A stretch of DNA of 30,947 nucleotides from RGIG250 sp964540025 (GTDB taxonomy: Bacteria; Bacillota; Negativicutes; Selenomonadales; Selenomonadaceae). The notes beneath the pieces were generated by a model. That model made no database searches. It had not been told where the DNA came from and was given only the letters and a program-made list of their open reading frames with translations. A program made the translations under genes and the position numbers. Positions 22,882 to 29,872 of the stretch are shown here, in pieces (the stretch's first letter is position 1; every line of letters begins with the position of its first letter). The stretch covers positions 1 to 30,947 of the forward strand of contig CAZIKQ010000018.1 of the NCBI GenBank assembly GCA_964540025.1. The letters run 5' to 3'.

Positions 22882-23637
22882 ATGGCAGCGATAGATTTGA
22901 ACTGTGATCTGGGGGAAAGCTTCGGCGCTTATACTATCGGCATGGACGCTTCCCTCATGCCCTATATTACCTCCGCAAACGTGGCCTGCGGCTATCATGC
23001 CGGCGACGCTGCCGTCATGGAGAAGACAGCGAGGCTTTGCAAGGAAAATGGAGTGGCCATCGGCGCTCACCCGGGCTTTCCTGATTTGCAGGGATTTGGC
23101 CGCCGGAATATGGCGGTGACTCCGCCGGAGGCCAAAGTCTACGTCCAGTATCAGGTGGGGGCGCTGCTGGCCTTCTGCCGGGAGCAGGGGCTGACCCTCC
23201 ATCATGTAAAGCCCCACGGGGCCCTCTATAACCTGGCGGCGAAGGATTATGACCTGGCGGAAGGGATCTGCCTCGGCATCAGGGCCGCCGCGCCGGATAC
23301 GGTGGTGCTGGGGCTCTCAGGCAGTGAAATGATAAGGGCGGCGGAAGCCGTAGGCTTGAAGGCCGCCAATGAGGTTTTTGCCGATCGGGCTTACCAGCCG
23401 GACGGGACACTGGTGCCCAGAAAGCAGCCGGGAGCCATGATCGAGGATGAGGAGGAAGCCATAGCCCGGGTCATCCGCATGGTTACCCAGGGAAAGGTAA
23501 AGGCCGACAATGGCGCCGACATATCCATCAGGGCGGATTCCGTCTGCGTTCATGGGGATAATCCCAGGGCTCTTGACTTCACCAGCCGCATAAGAAAAGC
23601 CCTGGAAGCGGCCGGGGTGGAGGTAAAGGCCTTTTAA
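22882..23637 (+). CDS. pxpA: 5-oxoprolinase subunit PxpA (LamB/YcsF family)
   Basis: This 251-residue protein is the subunit of 5-oxoprolinase with a metal-dependent (beta/alpha) barrel. Marks are IDLNCDLGESFGAYTIGMD, ITSANVACGYHAGDAAVM, AIGAHPGFPDLQGFGRRNM, LHHVKPHGALYNLAAKD, and EVFADRAYQPDGTLVPRKQPGAMI. The conserved His and Asp residues of the barrel are present. It follows the DUF1445 gene by 21 bases, with GAGGAAAG before the ATG, and ends the operon. No clear hairpin terminator follows. The promoter of the cysE leader begins 9 bases downstream. Confidence 0.96.
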   Translation: MAAIDLNCDLGESFGAYTIGMDASLMPYITSANVACGYHAGDAAVMEKTARLCKENGVAIGAHPGFPDLQGFGRRNMAVTPPEAKVYVQYQVGALLAFCREQGLTLHHVKPHGALYNLAAKDYDLAEGICLGIRAAAPDTVVLGLSGSEMIRAAEAVGLKAANEVFADRAYQPDGTLVPRKQPGAMIEDEEEAIARVIRMVTQGKVKADNGADISIRADSVCVHGDNPRALDFTSRIRKALEAAGVEVKAF

Positions 23638-23645
23638 TAAAAATA

Positions 23646-23674
23646 TTGTGCCTTTGGTCGATCTGTGGTAGAAT
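23646..23674 (+). promoter_or_regulatory. Promoter for the cysE-cysS transcript
   Basis: TTGTGC and TAGAAT are 17 bases apart. The predicted start near 23681 is just before the T-box leader. Confidence 0.65.
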
Positions 23675-23699
23675 AAAAGCCATCTTTTTAAATAAGAAC

Positions 23700-23943
23700 A
23701 GGCTATGAACGGAAGAGTAAACTTTCCAGAGACTTCAGAGAGATTCCGGCTGGTGGGAGGGATCGTCGAAGGGGAGCCGAATTGCATCCGCGAGCCGCAG
23801 GGCCGAAGGCTGACAGTAGGCTTTGCCGTAAAGAAGGCGTTAACTTCTCAAAGCGGGTATTTCTGCTGAACGTTCAGGCAGATTTACCAAGTGGAGTGGA
23901 ACCGCGCAGATGCGTCTCTATGTGGGGAGGCATCTGCTTTTTT
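23700..23943 (+). promoter_or_regulatory. T-box leader, cysteine specific
   Basis: The leader has T-box parts in order. Stem I starts with GGAAGAGTA, and AGAGAGA with GGCTGGTGGGAG forms its distal part. A specifier loop follows with GAATTGCATCC, in which TGC (23783-23785) is followed by the usual A. The T-box sequence TGGAACCGCG is at 23897-23906, and a terminator comes last. TGC is a cysteine codon, and the next genes are cysE and cysS, so uncharged tRNA(Cys) should allow read-through. The specifier assignment rests on position and gene context. Confidence 0.92.
23906..23943 (+). terminator. T-box controlled terminator
   Basis: GCAGATGC pairs with GCATCTGC, with GTCTC/GGGAG extending the stem, followed by TTTTTT. 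Its 5' arm touches the T-box sequence TGGAACCGCG, as expected for a terminator/antiterminator switch. Confidence 0.92.
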
Positions 23944-23959
23944 ATTTGGGGGGATTGCG

Positions 23960-24691
23960 ATGGGTTTTATAAATCGGCTGAAAAAGGATATACGGGTGGT
24001 TTTTGAACGGGATCCGGCGGCACGCAGCGTTTTCGAGGTGGTGCTCTGCTATCAGGGACTCCACGCCATTTGGCTGCACCGGCTGTCCCACTGGCTGTAC
24101 AAAAGGGATCATATTGTGGCCGCCCGCTTTATAAGCGCGCTGGGCCGGTTCTTTACCGGCATTGAAATTCATCCCGGGGCGACCATCGGCGACGGCTTGT
24201 TTATCGACCATGGCACCGGGATCGTCATCGGCGAGACGGCGGAAATCGGCAAAAACGTTACGCTTTACCAGGGAGTGACCCTGGGGGGTACCGGCAAGGA
24301 GAAGGGCAAGCGCCATCCCACCGTGGGGAACAATGTGGTAATCGCCTCCGGGGCTAAGGTGCTGGGCTCCTTCAAGGTGGGGGACCATGCCAAAATCGGC
24401 GCCGGTTCGGTGGTGCTGCAAGAGGTGCCGCCCTACGCCACCGTGGTGGGGATACCGGGGAGAGTCGTCCTGCTGGATGGAGTGAAGGTAAGCTGTACCT
24501 ACGGCCCCGATGGGATAAGCTGTACCCCCGTGGGAGAAGATGATGAGATGGCCGAGGAGCTGGATGTGGATTTGGCCCATGACGAGCTGCCGGATCCGGA
24601 GGCAGAGGCCCTGGAAAAGATGAGAACCGACATCGCGGCCCTGACTGAAGAAGTGCACAGATTACGCAAGGAGCTGGAGAAAAATGGCTGA
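23960..24691 (+). CDS. cysE: Serine O-acetyltransferase
   Basis: This 243-residue enzyme makes O-acetylserine from serine and acetyl-CoA, the first step of cysteine synthesis. The N-terminal helices (DPAARSVFEVVLCYQGLHAIWLHRLSHWLY) precede a left-handed beta-helix of hexapeptide repeats. The catalytic region is FIDHGTGIVIGETAEIGKNVTLYQGVTLGG. The part after about residue 165 is longer than in short Bacillota forms. It contains an acidic stretch (EDDEMAEELDVDLAHDELPDPEAEALE) and a coiled-coil-like end (IAALTEEVHRLRKELEK), perhaps for oligomerisation. ATG 23960 follows GGGGGGA, and the upstream in-frame GTG lies inside the T-box and is rejected. It overlaps cysS by 8 bases. Confidence 0.95.
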   Translation: MGFINRLKKDIRVVFERDPAARSVFEVVLCYQGLHAIWLHRLSHWLYKRDHIVAARFISALGRFFTGIEIHPGATIGDGLFIDHGTGIVIGETAEIGKNVTLYQGVTLGGTGKEKGKRHPTVGNNVVIASGAKVLGSFKVGDHAKIGAGSVVLQEVPPYATVVGIPGRVVLLDGVKVSCTYGPDGISCTPVGEDDEMAEELDVDLAHDELPDPEAEALEKMRTDIAALTEEVHRLRKELEKNG

Positions 24692-26114
24692 AAAAATCAA
24701 GATTTTTAACACGCTGTCTGGAACGAAGGAAGATTTCAAACCCCTGGAGGAGGGTAAGGTCGGGATCTACGTCTGCGGCGTTACCCCCTACAATGATCCC
24801 CATATTGGAAATGCCCGTCCCTTTGTGGTCTGGGATACTATCCGCCGGTTCCTTGCCCGCGCCGGGTATGAGGTCCGTTACATACAGAACTTTACCGATG
24901 TGGACGACAAGATAATCCGGGCGGCAAATGAACAGAATGTTATCTGGAAGGATATTTCCGACAAGTATATCGACGCCTACTTCAAGGCCATGGACGCGCT
25001 GAATATCCGCCGGGCCGACGTATACCCCAGAGTATCCGACAATATGCCGGAGATTATCGAGATGGTGCAGGGTCTAGTGGACAATGGCTACGCTTATCCC
25101 CTTGACGGAGGCGTTTACTATCGGGTAGAGAAATTTCCGGGATACGGGAAACTCAGCGACCGGAAGCTGGAGGATATGATGGCCGGCGCCCGGGTAGAAG
25201 TGGACGGGCGCAAGGAAAACCCCATGGATTTTGCCCTTTGGAAGAGCGCGAAGCCTGGGGAACCCAGCTGGGACAGTCCCTGGGGAAAAGGCCGTCCGGG
25301 CTGGCATATCGAGTGCTCCGTAATGTCGCTGAAGTATCTGGGAAAGACTTTTGATATCCACGGCGGCGGCAGCGACCTGATCTTCCCGCACCACGAGAAT
25401 GAAATTGCCCAGTCCCAGGCTTATTTGGAGGATGAAAACAGCTTTGCCCGCTATTGGGTACACAACGGCTTTATCACCATAAATCAGGAGAAGATGAGCA
25501 AGTCCCTCCATAACTTTTTTACGGTAACGGATATTCTGAAGGACTATCCCGGCGAGGTCATCCGCTTTTTCATTCTCGGTACCCATTACCGCAGTCCGCT
25601 GGATTTCAGCGACGCCCACCTGAAGGATGCGCAGGCTGGTCTGGCCAGACTGAGCAACGCGAAATCCTGCGCGGAGGAATTGCTCAGAAAGACCGGGGCC
25701 GGTAACACGGCGGAGGGATTGCTGGCCATGGCTGAGCAGATCCGCGGTGATTTCTACCTGGCAATGGCTGATGATTTCAACACGGCGCTGGCCATCAGCC
25801 ATATTTTCGAGCTGGCGAAGGAGGTCAACGTTTATTACAACAAGGTCATGAATGCCGGTGAAGAGTACGACGCCAAAAACTTTGCCGCCGTAAAGGCGAT
25901 ATTTGATGAGCTTGCCGAGATCATCGGCATTTTGGAGCAGCGGTCGGAGGTGGATGATGAGGAAGCGGCCGAGATCGAAAAGCTGCTGGCCGAGCGGCTG
26001 GAAGCCCGGAAGAATAAGGACTGGGCCCGGGCCGACGCCATCCGCGACGGTTTGAAGAAGCGGGGGATCATCATTGAGGATTCCGCCGCCGGTTCCCGTT
26101 GGAAAAGGGCGTAA
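24684..26114 (+). CDS. cysS: Cysteinyl-tRNA synthetase
   Basis: This 476-residue class I synthetase charges tRNA(Cys). The zinc/substrate Cys31 lies in VCGVTPYNDPHIGNARP, which also contains the HIGH-type motif (HIGN). Other marks are FTDVDDKIIRAA, GRPGWHIECSVMS, GGGSDLIFPHHENEIAQS, and the KMSKS loop at 270-274. The C-terminal DALR-type helical domain and the ending LKKRGIIIEDSAAGSRWK are typical. The length is normal. The gene overlaps the end of cysE, so both are under the same T-box, which couples cysteine supply to tRNA charging. Confidence 0.98.
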   Translation: MAEKIKIFNTLSGTKEDFKPLEEGKVGIYVCGVTPYNDPHIGNARPFVVWDTIRRFLARAGYEVRYIQNFTDVDDKIIRAANEQNVIWKDISDKYIDAYFKAMDALNIRRADVYPRVSDNMPEIIEMVQGLVDNGYAYPLDGGVYYRVEKFPGYGKLSDRKLEDMMAGARVEVDGRKENPMDFALWKSAKPGEPSWDSPWGKGRPGWHIECSVMSLKYLGKTFDIHGGGSDLIFPHHENEIAQSQAYLEDENSFARYWVHNGFITINQEKMSKSLHNFFTVTDILKDYPGEVIRFFILGTHYRSPLDFSDAHLKDAQAGLARLSNAKSCAEELLRKTGAGNTAEGLLAMAEQIRGDFYLAMADDFNTALAISHIFELAKEVNVYYNKVMNAGEEYDAKNFAAVKAIFDELAEIIGILEQRSEVDDEEAAEIEKLLAERLEARKNKDWARADAIRDGLKKRGIIIEDSAAGSRWKRA

Positions 26115-26117
26115 GCT

Positions 26118-26600
26118 ATGACCTTTGAACATTTTTCCCAGCTGGTGGAGGGAATGTTTCCGCCTGATGGCAGCCAGCGTTATGACAGCCTGGAGGTTCG
26201 GGAGCTCAGCCCGCTGGTAACCGCTTATGTAGGAGACGCCTATTATCATCTCTTCGTCAGGACAAGGCTTCTTGCGTATGAGCAGAAAGCGGTGCGGGTA
26301 CTGAACGAATTTAGCGCGAAGCTGGTTTCGGCCAATATGCAGGCTCAATCGTACCGAGCCATAGAGGACAGCCTTACCGAGGAGGAAAAGGAGATATTCC
26401 GCCGGGGGCGCAACGCCCACAGCCATGGCCCCCGCAGATCTGCCTCCGTAGCCGACTATCATGCCAGTACAGGGTTTGAATCCATTTTGGGCACCCTCTA
26501 CCTTACAAAGAGGTTTGAACGGTTACAGGAGATCGCTCAATCGTCATTTTTGGCGGCGGTAGAAATTATCAAGGCGCAAAAAGAAGGAGGCAAATCATGA
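26118..26600 (+). CDS. mrnC: Mini-ribonuclease III
   Basis: This 160-residue protein consists of one RNase III catalytic domain without a double-stranded RNA binding domain, and matures 23S rRNA in Bacillota. Marks are LSPLVTAYVGDAYYHLFVRTRLL with the acidic active-site residues, the FSAKLVSANMQAQSY segment, RRGRNAHSHG, and YHASTGFESILGTLYL. It starts 3 bases after cysS with a weak ribosome site, which suggests translational coupling, and overlaps thyX by 4 bases (ATGA). Placement directly after cysS is a standard Bacillota arrangement. Confidence 0.96.
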   Translation: MTFEHFSQLVEGMFPPDGSQRYDSLEVRELSPLVTAYVGDAYYHLFVRTRLLAYEQKAVRVLNEFSAKLVSANMQAQSYRAIEDSLTEEEKEIFRRGRNAHSHGPRRSASVADYHASTGFESILGTLYLTKRFERLQEIAQSSFLAAVEIIKAQKEGGKS

Positions 26601-27286
26601 TAAATGTAAAGCTGTTGGAATACACTCCTGACCCGGAGCGGGTGGTGGCTATGGGAGCCCGCCTTTGCTACTCCGCCAGAGGTCCCGAGGAGCTGGCGGA
26701 AAGCCTGACTGACGAAGAAATCGGCCGCATGGTCGCCATGTTGACGGAGCTGGGCCATGCCTCGGTCTTTGAGCACGTGAGCTTCACCTTTGGAATTGAA
26801 GGAGTTTCCCGGGTACTGACTCATCAGCTGGTGCGCCACCGGATCGCTTCCTACTCCCAGCAGTCCCAGCGTTACGTGGCGGCTCATGACTTTGCCTACG
26901 TGACGCCGCCTTCCATTGGGGAAAACCCTGAGGCAAGAGCAAAATATGATGAACTGATGAAGGAGATCCGCCGGGCTTACGATGAATTTGTCGCGGCGGG
27001 GATTCCCAGGGAGGATGCCCGCTACATCCTTACCAATGCCGCCGAAACGAAAATACTGGTGACCATGAACGCCCGCTCCCTCATGCACTTCTTTAATCTG
27101 CGCTGCTGTTACCGGGCCCAGTGGGAAATAAGGGAAATGGCAAACCTGATGCTGGCGGAGGTGAAGAAGGTAGCCCCCCGGCTCTTTAAGAACGCTGGGG
27201 CCTCCTGCGTCAACACCGGCCGCTGCCCGGAGGGCAAAATGACCTGCGGCCACTTTGCCGAAATGATCAAGCTGCGGGAAAATTAA
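26597..27286 (+). CDS. thyX: Flavin-dependent thymidylate synthase ThyX
   Basis: This 229-residue enzyme makes dTMP from dUMP using FAD, NADPH and methylene-tetrahydrofolate. The signature RHR-x2-S-x4-SQR is at residues 80-92 (RHRIASYSQQSQR). The N-terminal GARLCYSARGPEEL and the LGHASVFEHVSFTF block that binds FAD/dUMP are typical. So is the C-terminal TKILVTMNARSLMHFFNLRCCYRAQWEIREMA. AAGGAGG lies 6 bases before the ATG inside the end of mrnC. No thyA was seen in the window, so this may be the only thymidylate synthase, but that cannot be judged from here. Confidence 0.97.
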   Translation: MINVKLLEYTPDPERVVAMGARLCYSARGPEELAESLTDEEIGRMVAMLTELGHASVFEHVSFTFGIEGVSRVLTHQLVRHRIASYSQQSQRYVAAHDFAYVTPPSIGENPEARAKYDELMKEIRRAYDEFVAAGIPREDARYILTNAAETKILVTMNARSLMHFFNLRCCYRAQWEIREMANLMLAEVKKVAPRLFKNAGASCVNTGRCPEGKMTCGHFAEMIKLREN

Positions 27287-27297
27287 GGCGGCAGGCT

Positions 27298-28182
27298 ATG
27301 AGCTTTACAGATAAGAAAAAAGAAAAATCACCGGCAGACCGTTCCCCAAAGGAACGGCCCGGGAAAATACCCAAACCAACCAGGACAACCCGGGGGGAAG
27401 GGGCAGGGCGGCCCTTTGAACCGGCGCCGCTGCCGGAGGATATTCTCATTGGCCGGAATGCCGTTATCGAAGCGTTGAAGAATACCAGGCGGGTGAACCG
27501 CCTGCTCATTGCCGAGGGAGCCGGGACGCAGAACGGGGACGGCTCCATAGGGGAGATCATCGGGCTGGCCAGGGAGAAAAAGGTAAAATTTGAGACGCTC
27601 CCCCGGGAAACCATCGAGGGAATCGCCGCAGGCCACCGTCATCAGGGGGTTATCGCCTACGTGGCCCCGGTGGAGTACGCCGACCTGGACGAGGTGGTCA
27701 ATGAGGCGGCGGCCAAAGAAGCTCCTCTGTTGATTCTGCTGGACGGGATAGAGGATCCCCATAATCTGGGAGCGATCCTTCGTACTGCCGACGCCGTCGG
27801 CGCGGATGGAGTCCTCCTGCCCCGTCATCACAGCGTGCCCCTGAATGCCACGGTGGCCAAGACCTCCGCCGGAGCCATCGAGTACGTGCCGGTGGCCAGG
27901 ATCGGCAATGTCGCCCAAACCTTGAAAGAATTGAAGAAAAAGGGCTTTTGGGTCTACGGAGCCGATATGGATGGAGACTGCGACTACGACAAGGCAGATT
28001 TCACCGGCCCCGTGGTGCTGATAATTGGCAGCGAGGGGCAGGGAATGGCCCGCCTTACGAGAGAAAACTGCGATACCATCGTCAGCCTGCCCATGGCAGG
28101 AAAGATAAATTCGCTCAATGCTTCCGTGGCTGGAGCAATTCTTATGTATGAGGTCAGCCGTCAGCGCCGAAGCGGTAAATAA
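27298..28182 (+). CDS. rlmB: 23S rRNA 2'-O-methyltransferase RlmB (TrmH family)
   Basis: This 294-residue SPOUT methyltransferase probably methylates the ribose of a conserved 23S rRNA guanosine. A basic, disordered-looking N-terminus (residues 1 to about 45, rich in Lys, Pro, Arg) is longer than usual. It is followed by the substrate-binding domain (ILIGRNAVIEALKNTRRVNRLLIAEGA). The knotted catalytic domain has motif 1 LDGIEDPHNLGAILRTADAVGADGV, motif 2 VVLIIGSEGQGM, and motif 3 VSLPMAGKINSLNASVAGAILMYE. It lies 11 bases after thyX with AAGGCGG-type sequence upstream. The exact target nucleotide is assigned by family only. Confidence 0.94.
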   Translation: MSFTDKKKEKSPADRSPKERPGKIPKPTRTTRGEGAGRPFEPAPLPEDILIGRNAVIEALKNTRRVNRLLIAEGAGTQNGDGSIGEIIGLAREKKVKFETLPRETIEGIAAGHRHQGVIAYVAPVEYADLDEVVNEAAAKEAPLLILLDGIEDPHNLGAILRTADAVGADGVLLPRHHSVPLNATVAKTSAGAIEYVPVARIGNVAQTLKELKKKGFWVYGADMDGDCDYDKADFTGPVVLIIGSEGQGMARLTRENCDTIVSLPMAGKINSLNASVAGAILMYEVSRQRRSGK

Positions 28183-28194
28183 AAGGAGCAAGCT

Positions 28195-28731
28195 ATGGCA
28201 AAGCCTGAGACCCACTACCTTATTGACGGCTACAATGTTATCCACTCCTGGCCGAACCTGAAACACAGGACGGAGGATTTGGCGGAGGTCAGGGACAGGC
28301 TGGTGGATATGCTGACTGAGTATGGAGCCTATGAGCATTACCGGGTGACTATCGTTTTTGACGCGCTGTTTACGGCGGATGAGGAGCATATAGAAAATCC
28401 CGCCGCTCTGGTAACGGTGGTGTATACCGGGGCAGGGGAAACGGCGGACAGCTACATAGAGCGGCGGGCCTATGAGCTGGCTCACGGCGGTCATGAGGTA
28501 TTCGTAGTTACCAGCGACGGAGCCGAACAATCGGTGGTGCTGGGCGCAGGGGGATATCGCATACCATCGCCGGAGCTGTACCGGCGGGTGAAGGCCGTGA
28601 AGGAAAAACTCCGCTCTCAGTACCTGGGGAAGGTTTCTCTTCCCTATACGCGAAACGATGTGGCGGGGAGATTGGACAGTGAGACGGCGGCAAAGCTGGA
28701 CAGGCTGCGCCGCGGGCTGGAATGGGAATAA
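28195..28731 (+). CDS. NYN-domain ribonuclease of the YacP/Rae1 family
   Basis: This 178-residue protein has the YacP/Rae1 pattern: YLIDGYNVIHSWPNL with the first acidic residue, then VTIVFDALFTADEE, VVYTGAGETADSYIERRAYELA, and VFVVTSDGAEQSVVLGAGGYRIPS. The B. subtilis protein Rae1 is a ribosome-associated mRNA endonuclease. The aspartates of the PIN-like active site are present. AAAGGAG precedes the ATG. It stands between rlmB and the sigma factor gene, the usual Bacillota order (rlmB-yacP-sigH), and ends 25 bases before the sigH start. Confidence 0.94.
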   Translation: MAKPETHYLIDGYNVIHSWPNLKHRTEDLAEVRDRLVDMLTEYGAYEHYRVTIVFDALFTADEEHIENPAALVTVVYTGAGETADSYIERRAYELAHGGHEVFVVTSDGAEQSVVLGAGGYRIPSPELYRRVKAVKEKLRSQYLGKVSLPYTRNDVAGRLDSETAAKLDRLRRGLEWE

Positions 28732-28756
28732 TAATTGGCGGGAAGGAGGTATAACA

Positions 28757-29863
28757 GTGGCAAGGACCGGGAAAGAAGATACCCTGCAAAAGAAGACACT
28801 CTATGACGACGGTTTGAAGGAAGCAGGCCAGCCGGAAAATGACGAGCTTGACGGCCTGGGGGATCCGGCCGGGCTGGCCGAGCTGGAGAGATTACAGCGG
28901 ATCGGAGCCCATGACAGCATAGAGCGGCTGCGGCAGCTGGAAGAAATGGCGGAGGCCGGTGACGACGATGAAGATGAGTTCGGCGGCGGGCTGGATCATC
29001 GGGGACAGCGGCCGGTAATTTCCCCTGAGGAGGGAGAAATCCTTGACCGGGAGACCGATTATCCGGAGCAGAAAGCCGAACCTGACAGTGACGAAGAGCT
29101 GCCCTGGTCAGGGGATGGCAGCCGCTTTGCCAATATGACGGACGAGGAGATAATAATCGCCAGTCAGGAAAACAACGACTCCCAGGCTCAGGATTACATC
29201 ATAAATAAGTATCGGAATTTCGTCAGGGTAAAAGCCCGCTCCTATTTCCTTATCGGTGCCGATCGGGAGGATATTATTCAGGAGGGAATGATCGGTCTCT
29301 TTAAGGCCATCCGGGACTACCGCCGGGAGCGGTTGTCATCCTTCCGCGCCTTCGCCGAGCTTTGCGTCACCCGGCAGATCATCACGGCCATAAAGACGGC
29401 CACCCGGCAGAAGCACATACCGCTGAATTCCTATATATCGATCAACAAGCCCATTTACGACGAGGACAGCGATCGGACACTGCTGGACGTGCTGCCGGGT
29501 GGAAAGGTCTCCGATCCGGAGGAAATGGTCATCAGTCAGGAGGAATACTCCGCCATCGCCTTAAAGATGGAAACAATCCTCAGTGAACTGGAATGGCAGG
29601 TTCTGATCGCCTATCTTGACGGCCATTCTTATCAGGAGATTGCCGAAAACCTTCACCGCCATGTGAAGTCCATCGACAACGCTTTGCAACGGGTAAAGCG
29701 CAAGCTGGAAAAGTATATGGGCAGCTATATCCGGGATGTGGATTTTACAACGATCTACCATGGTATTACCACGATCAACCGGCAACTTCACGATGTGGAT
29801 ATCCATCGGGAACGGCCACCGGATGGCAGCCGCCGCCACAAAATAAGAAAGAAGAGAAAGTGA
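28757..29863 (+). CDS. sigH: SigH-type RNA polymerase sigma factor with long acidic N-terminus
   Basis: This protein has 368 residues, whereas typical SigH has about 215. Region 2 begins near residue 127 (TDEEIIIASQENNDSQAQDYIINKYRNFVRVKARSYFLIGADREDIIQEGMIGLFKAIRDY), followed by the SSFRAFAELCVTRQIITAIKTATRQKH core. Region 4 spans about 277-323 (LSELEWQVLIAYLDGHSYQEIAENL). The first 125 residues are strongly acidic and low in complexity, and about 45 basic residues follow region 4 (ending RRHKIRKKRK). GTG 28757 follows a perfect AAGGAGGT. A longer frame exists upstream but overlaps yacP without a ribosome site. The gene order supports SigH. The extensions may be regulatory. Confidence 0.93.
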   Translation: MARTGKEDTLQKKTLYDDGLKEAGQPENDELDGLGDPAGLAELERLQRIGAHDSIERLRQLEEMAEAGDDDEDEFGGGLDHRGQRPVISPEEGEILDRETDYPEQKAEPDSDEELPWSGDGSRFANMTDEEIIIASQENNDSQAQDYIINKYRNFVRVKARSYFLIGADREDIIQEGMIGLFKAIRDYRRERLSSFRAFAELCVTRQIITAIKTATRQKHIPLNSYISINKPIYDEDSDRTLLDVLPGGKVSDPEEMVISQEEYSAIALKMETILSELEWQVLIAYLDGHSYQEIAENLHRHVKSIDNALQRVKRKLEKYMGSYIRDVDFTTIYHGITTINRQLHDVDIHRERPPDGSRRHKIRKKRK

Positions 29864-29872
29864 GAAAGTAGT

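Noticed and set aside
22021..23217. A 398-codon minus-strand frame opposite the DUF1445 and pxpA genes
   Set aside because: It is a shadow of two confident genes and lacks supporting signals.
23782..24006. A short plus-strand frame inside the cysE leader
   Set aside because: It overlaps the T-box fold and terminator and has no ribosome site.
25074..26462. A 462-codon minus-strand frame opposite cysS and mrnC
   Set aside because: It runs across two well-identified genes and has no recognisable protein family.
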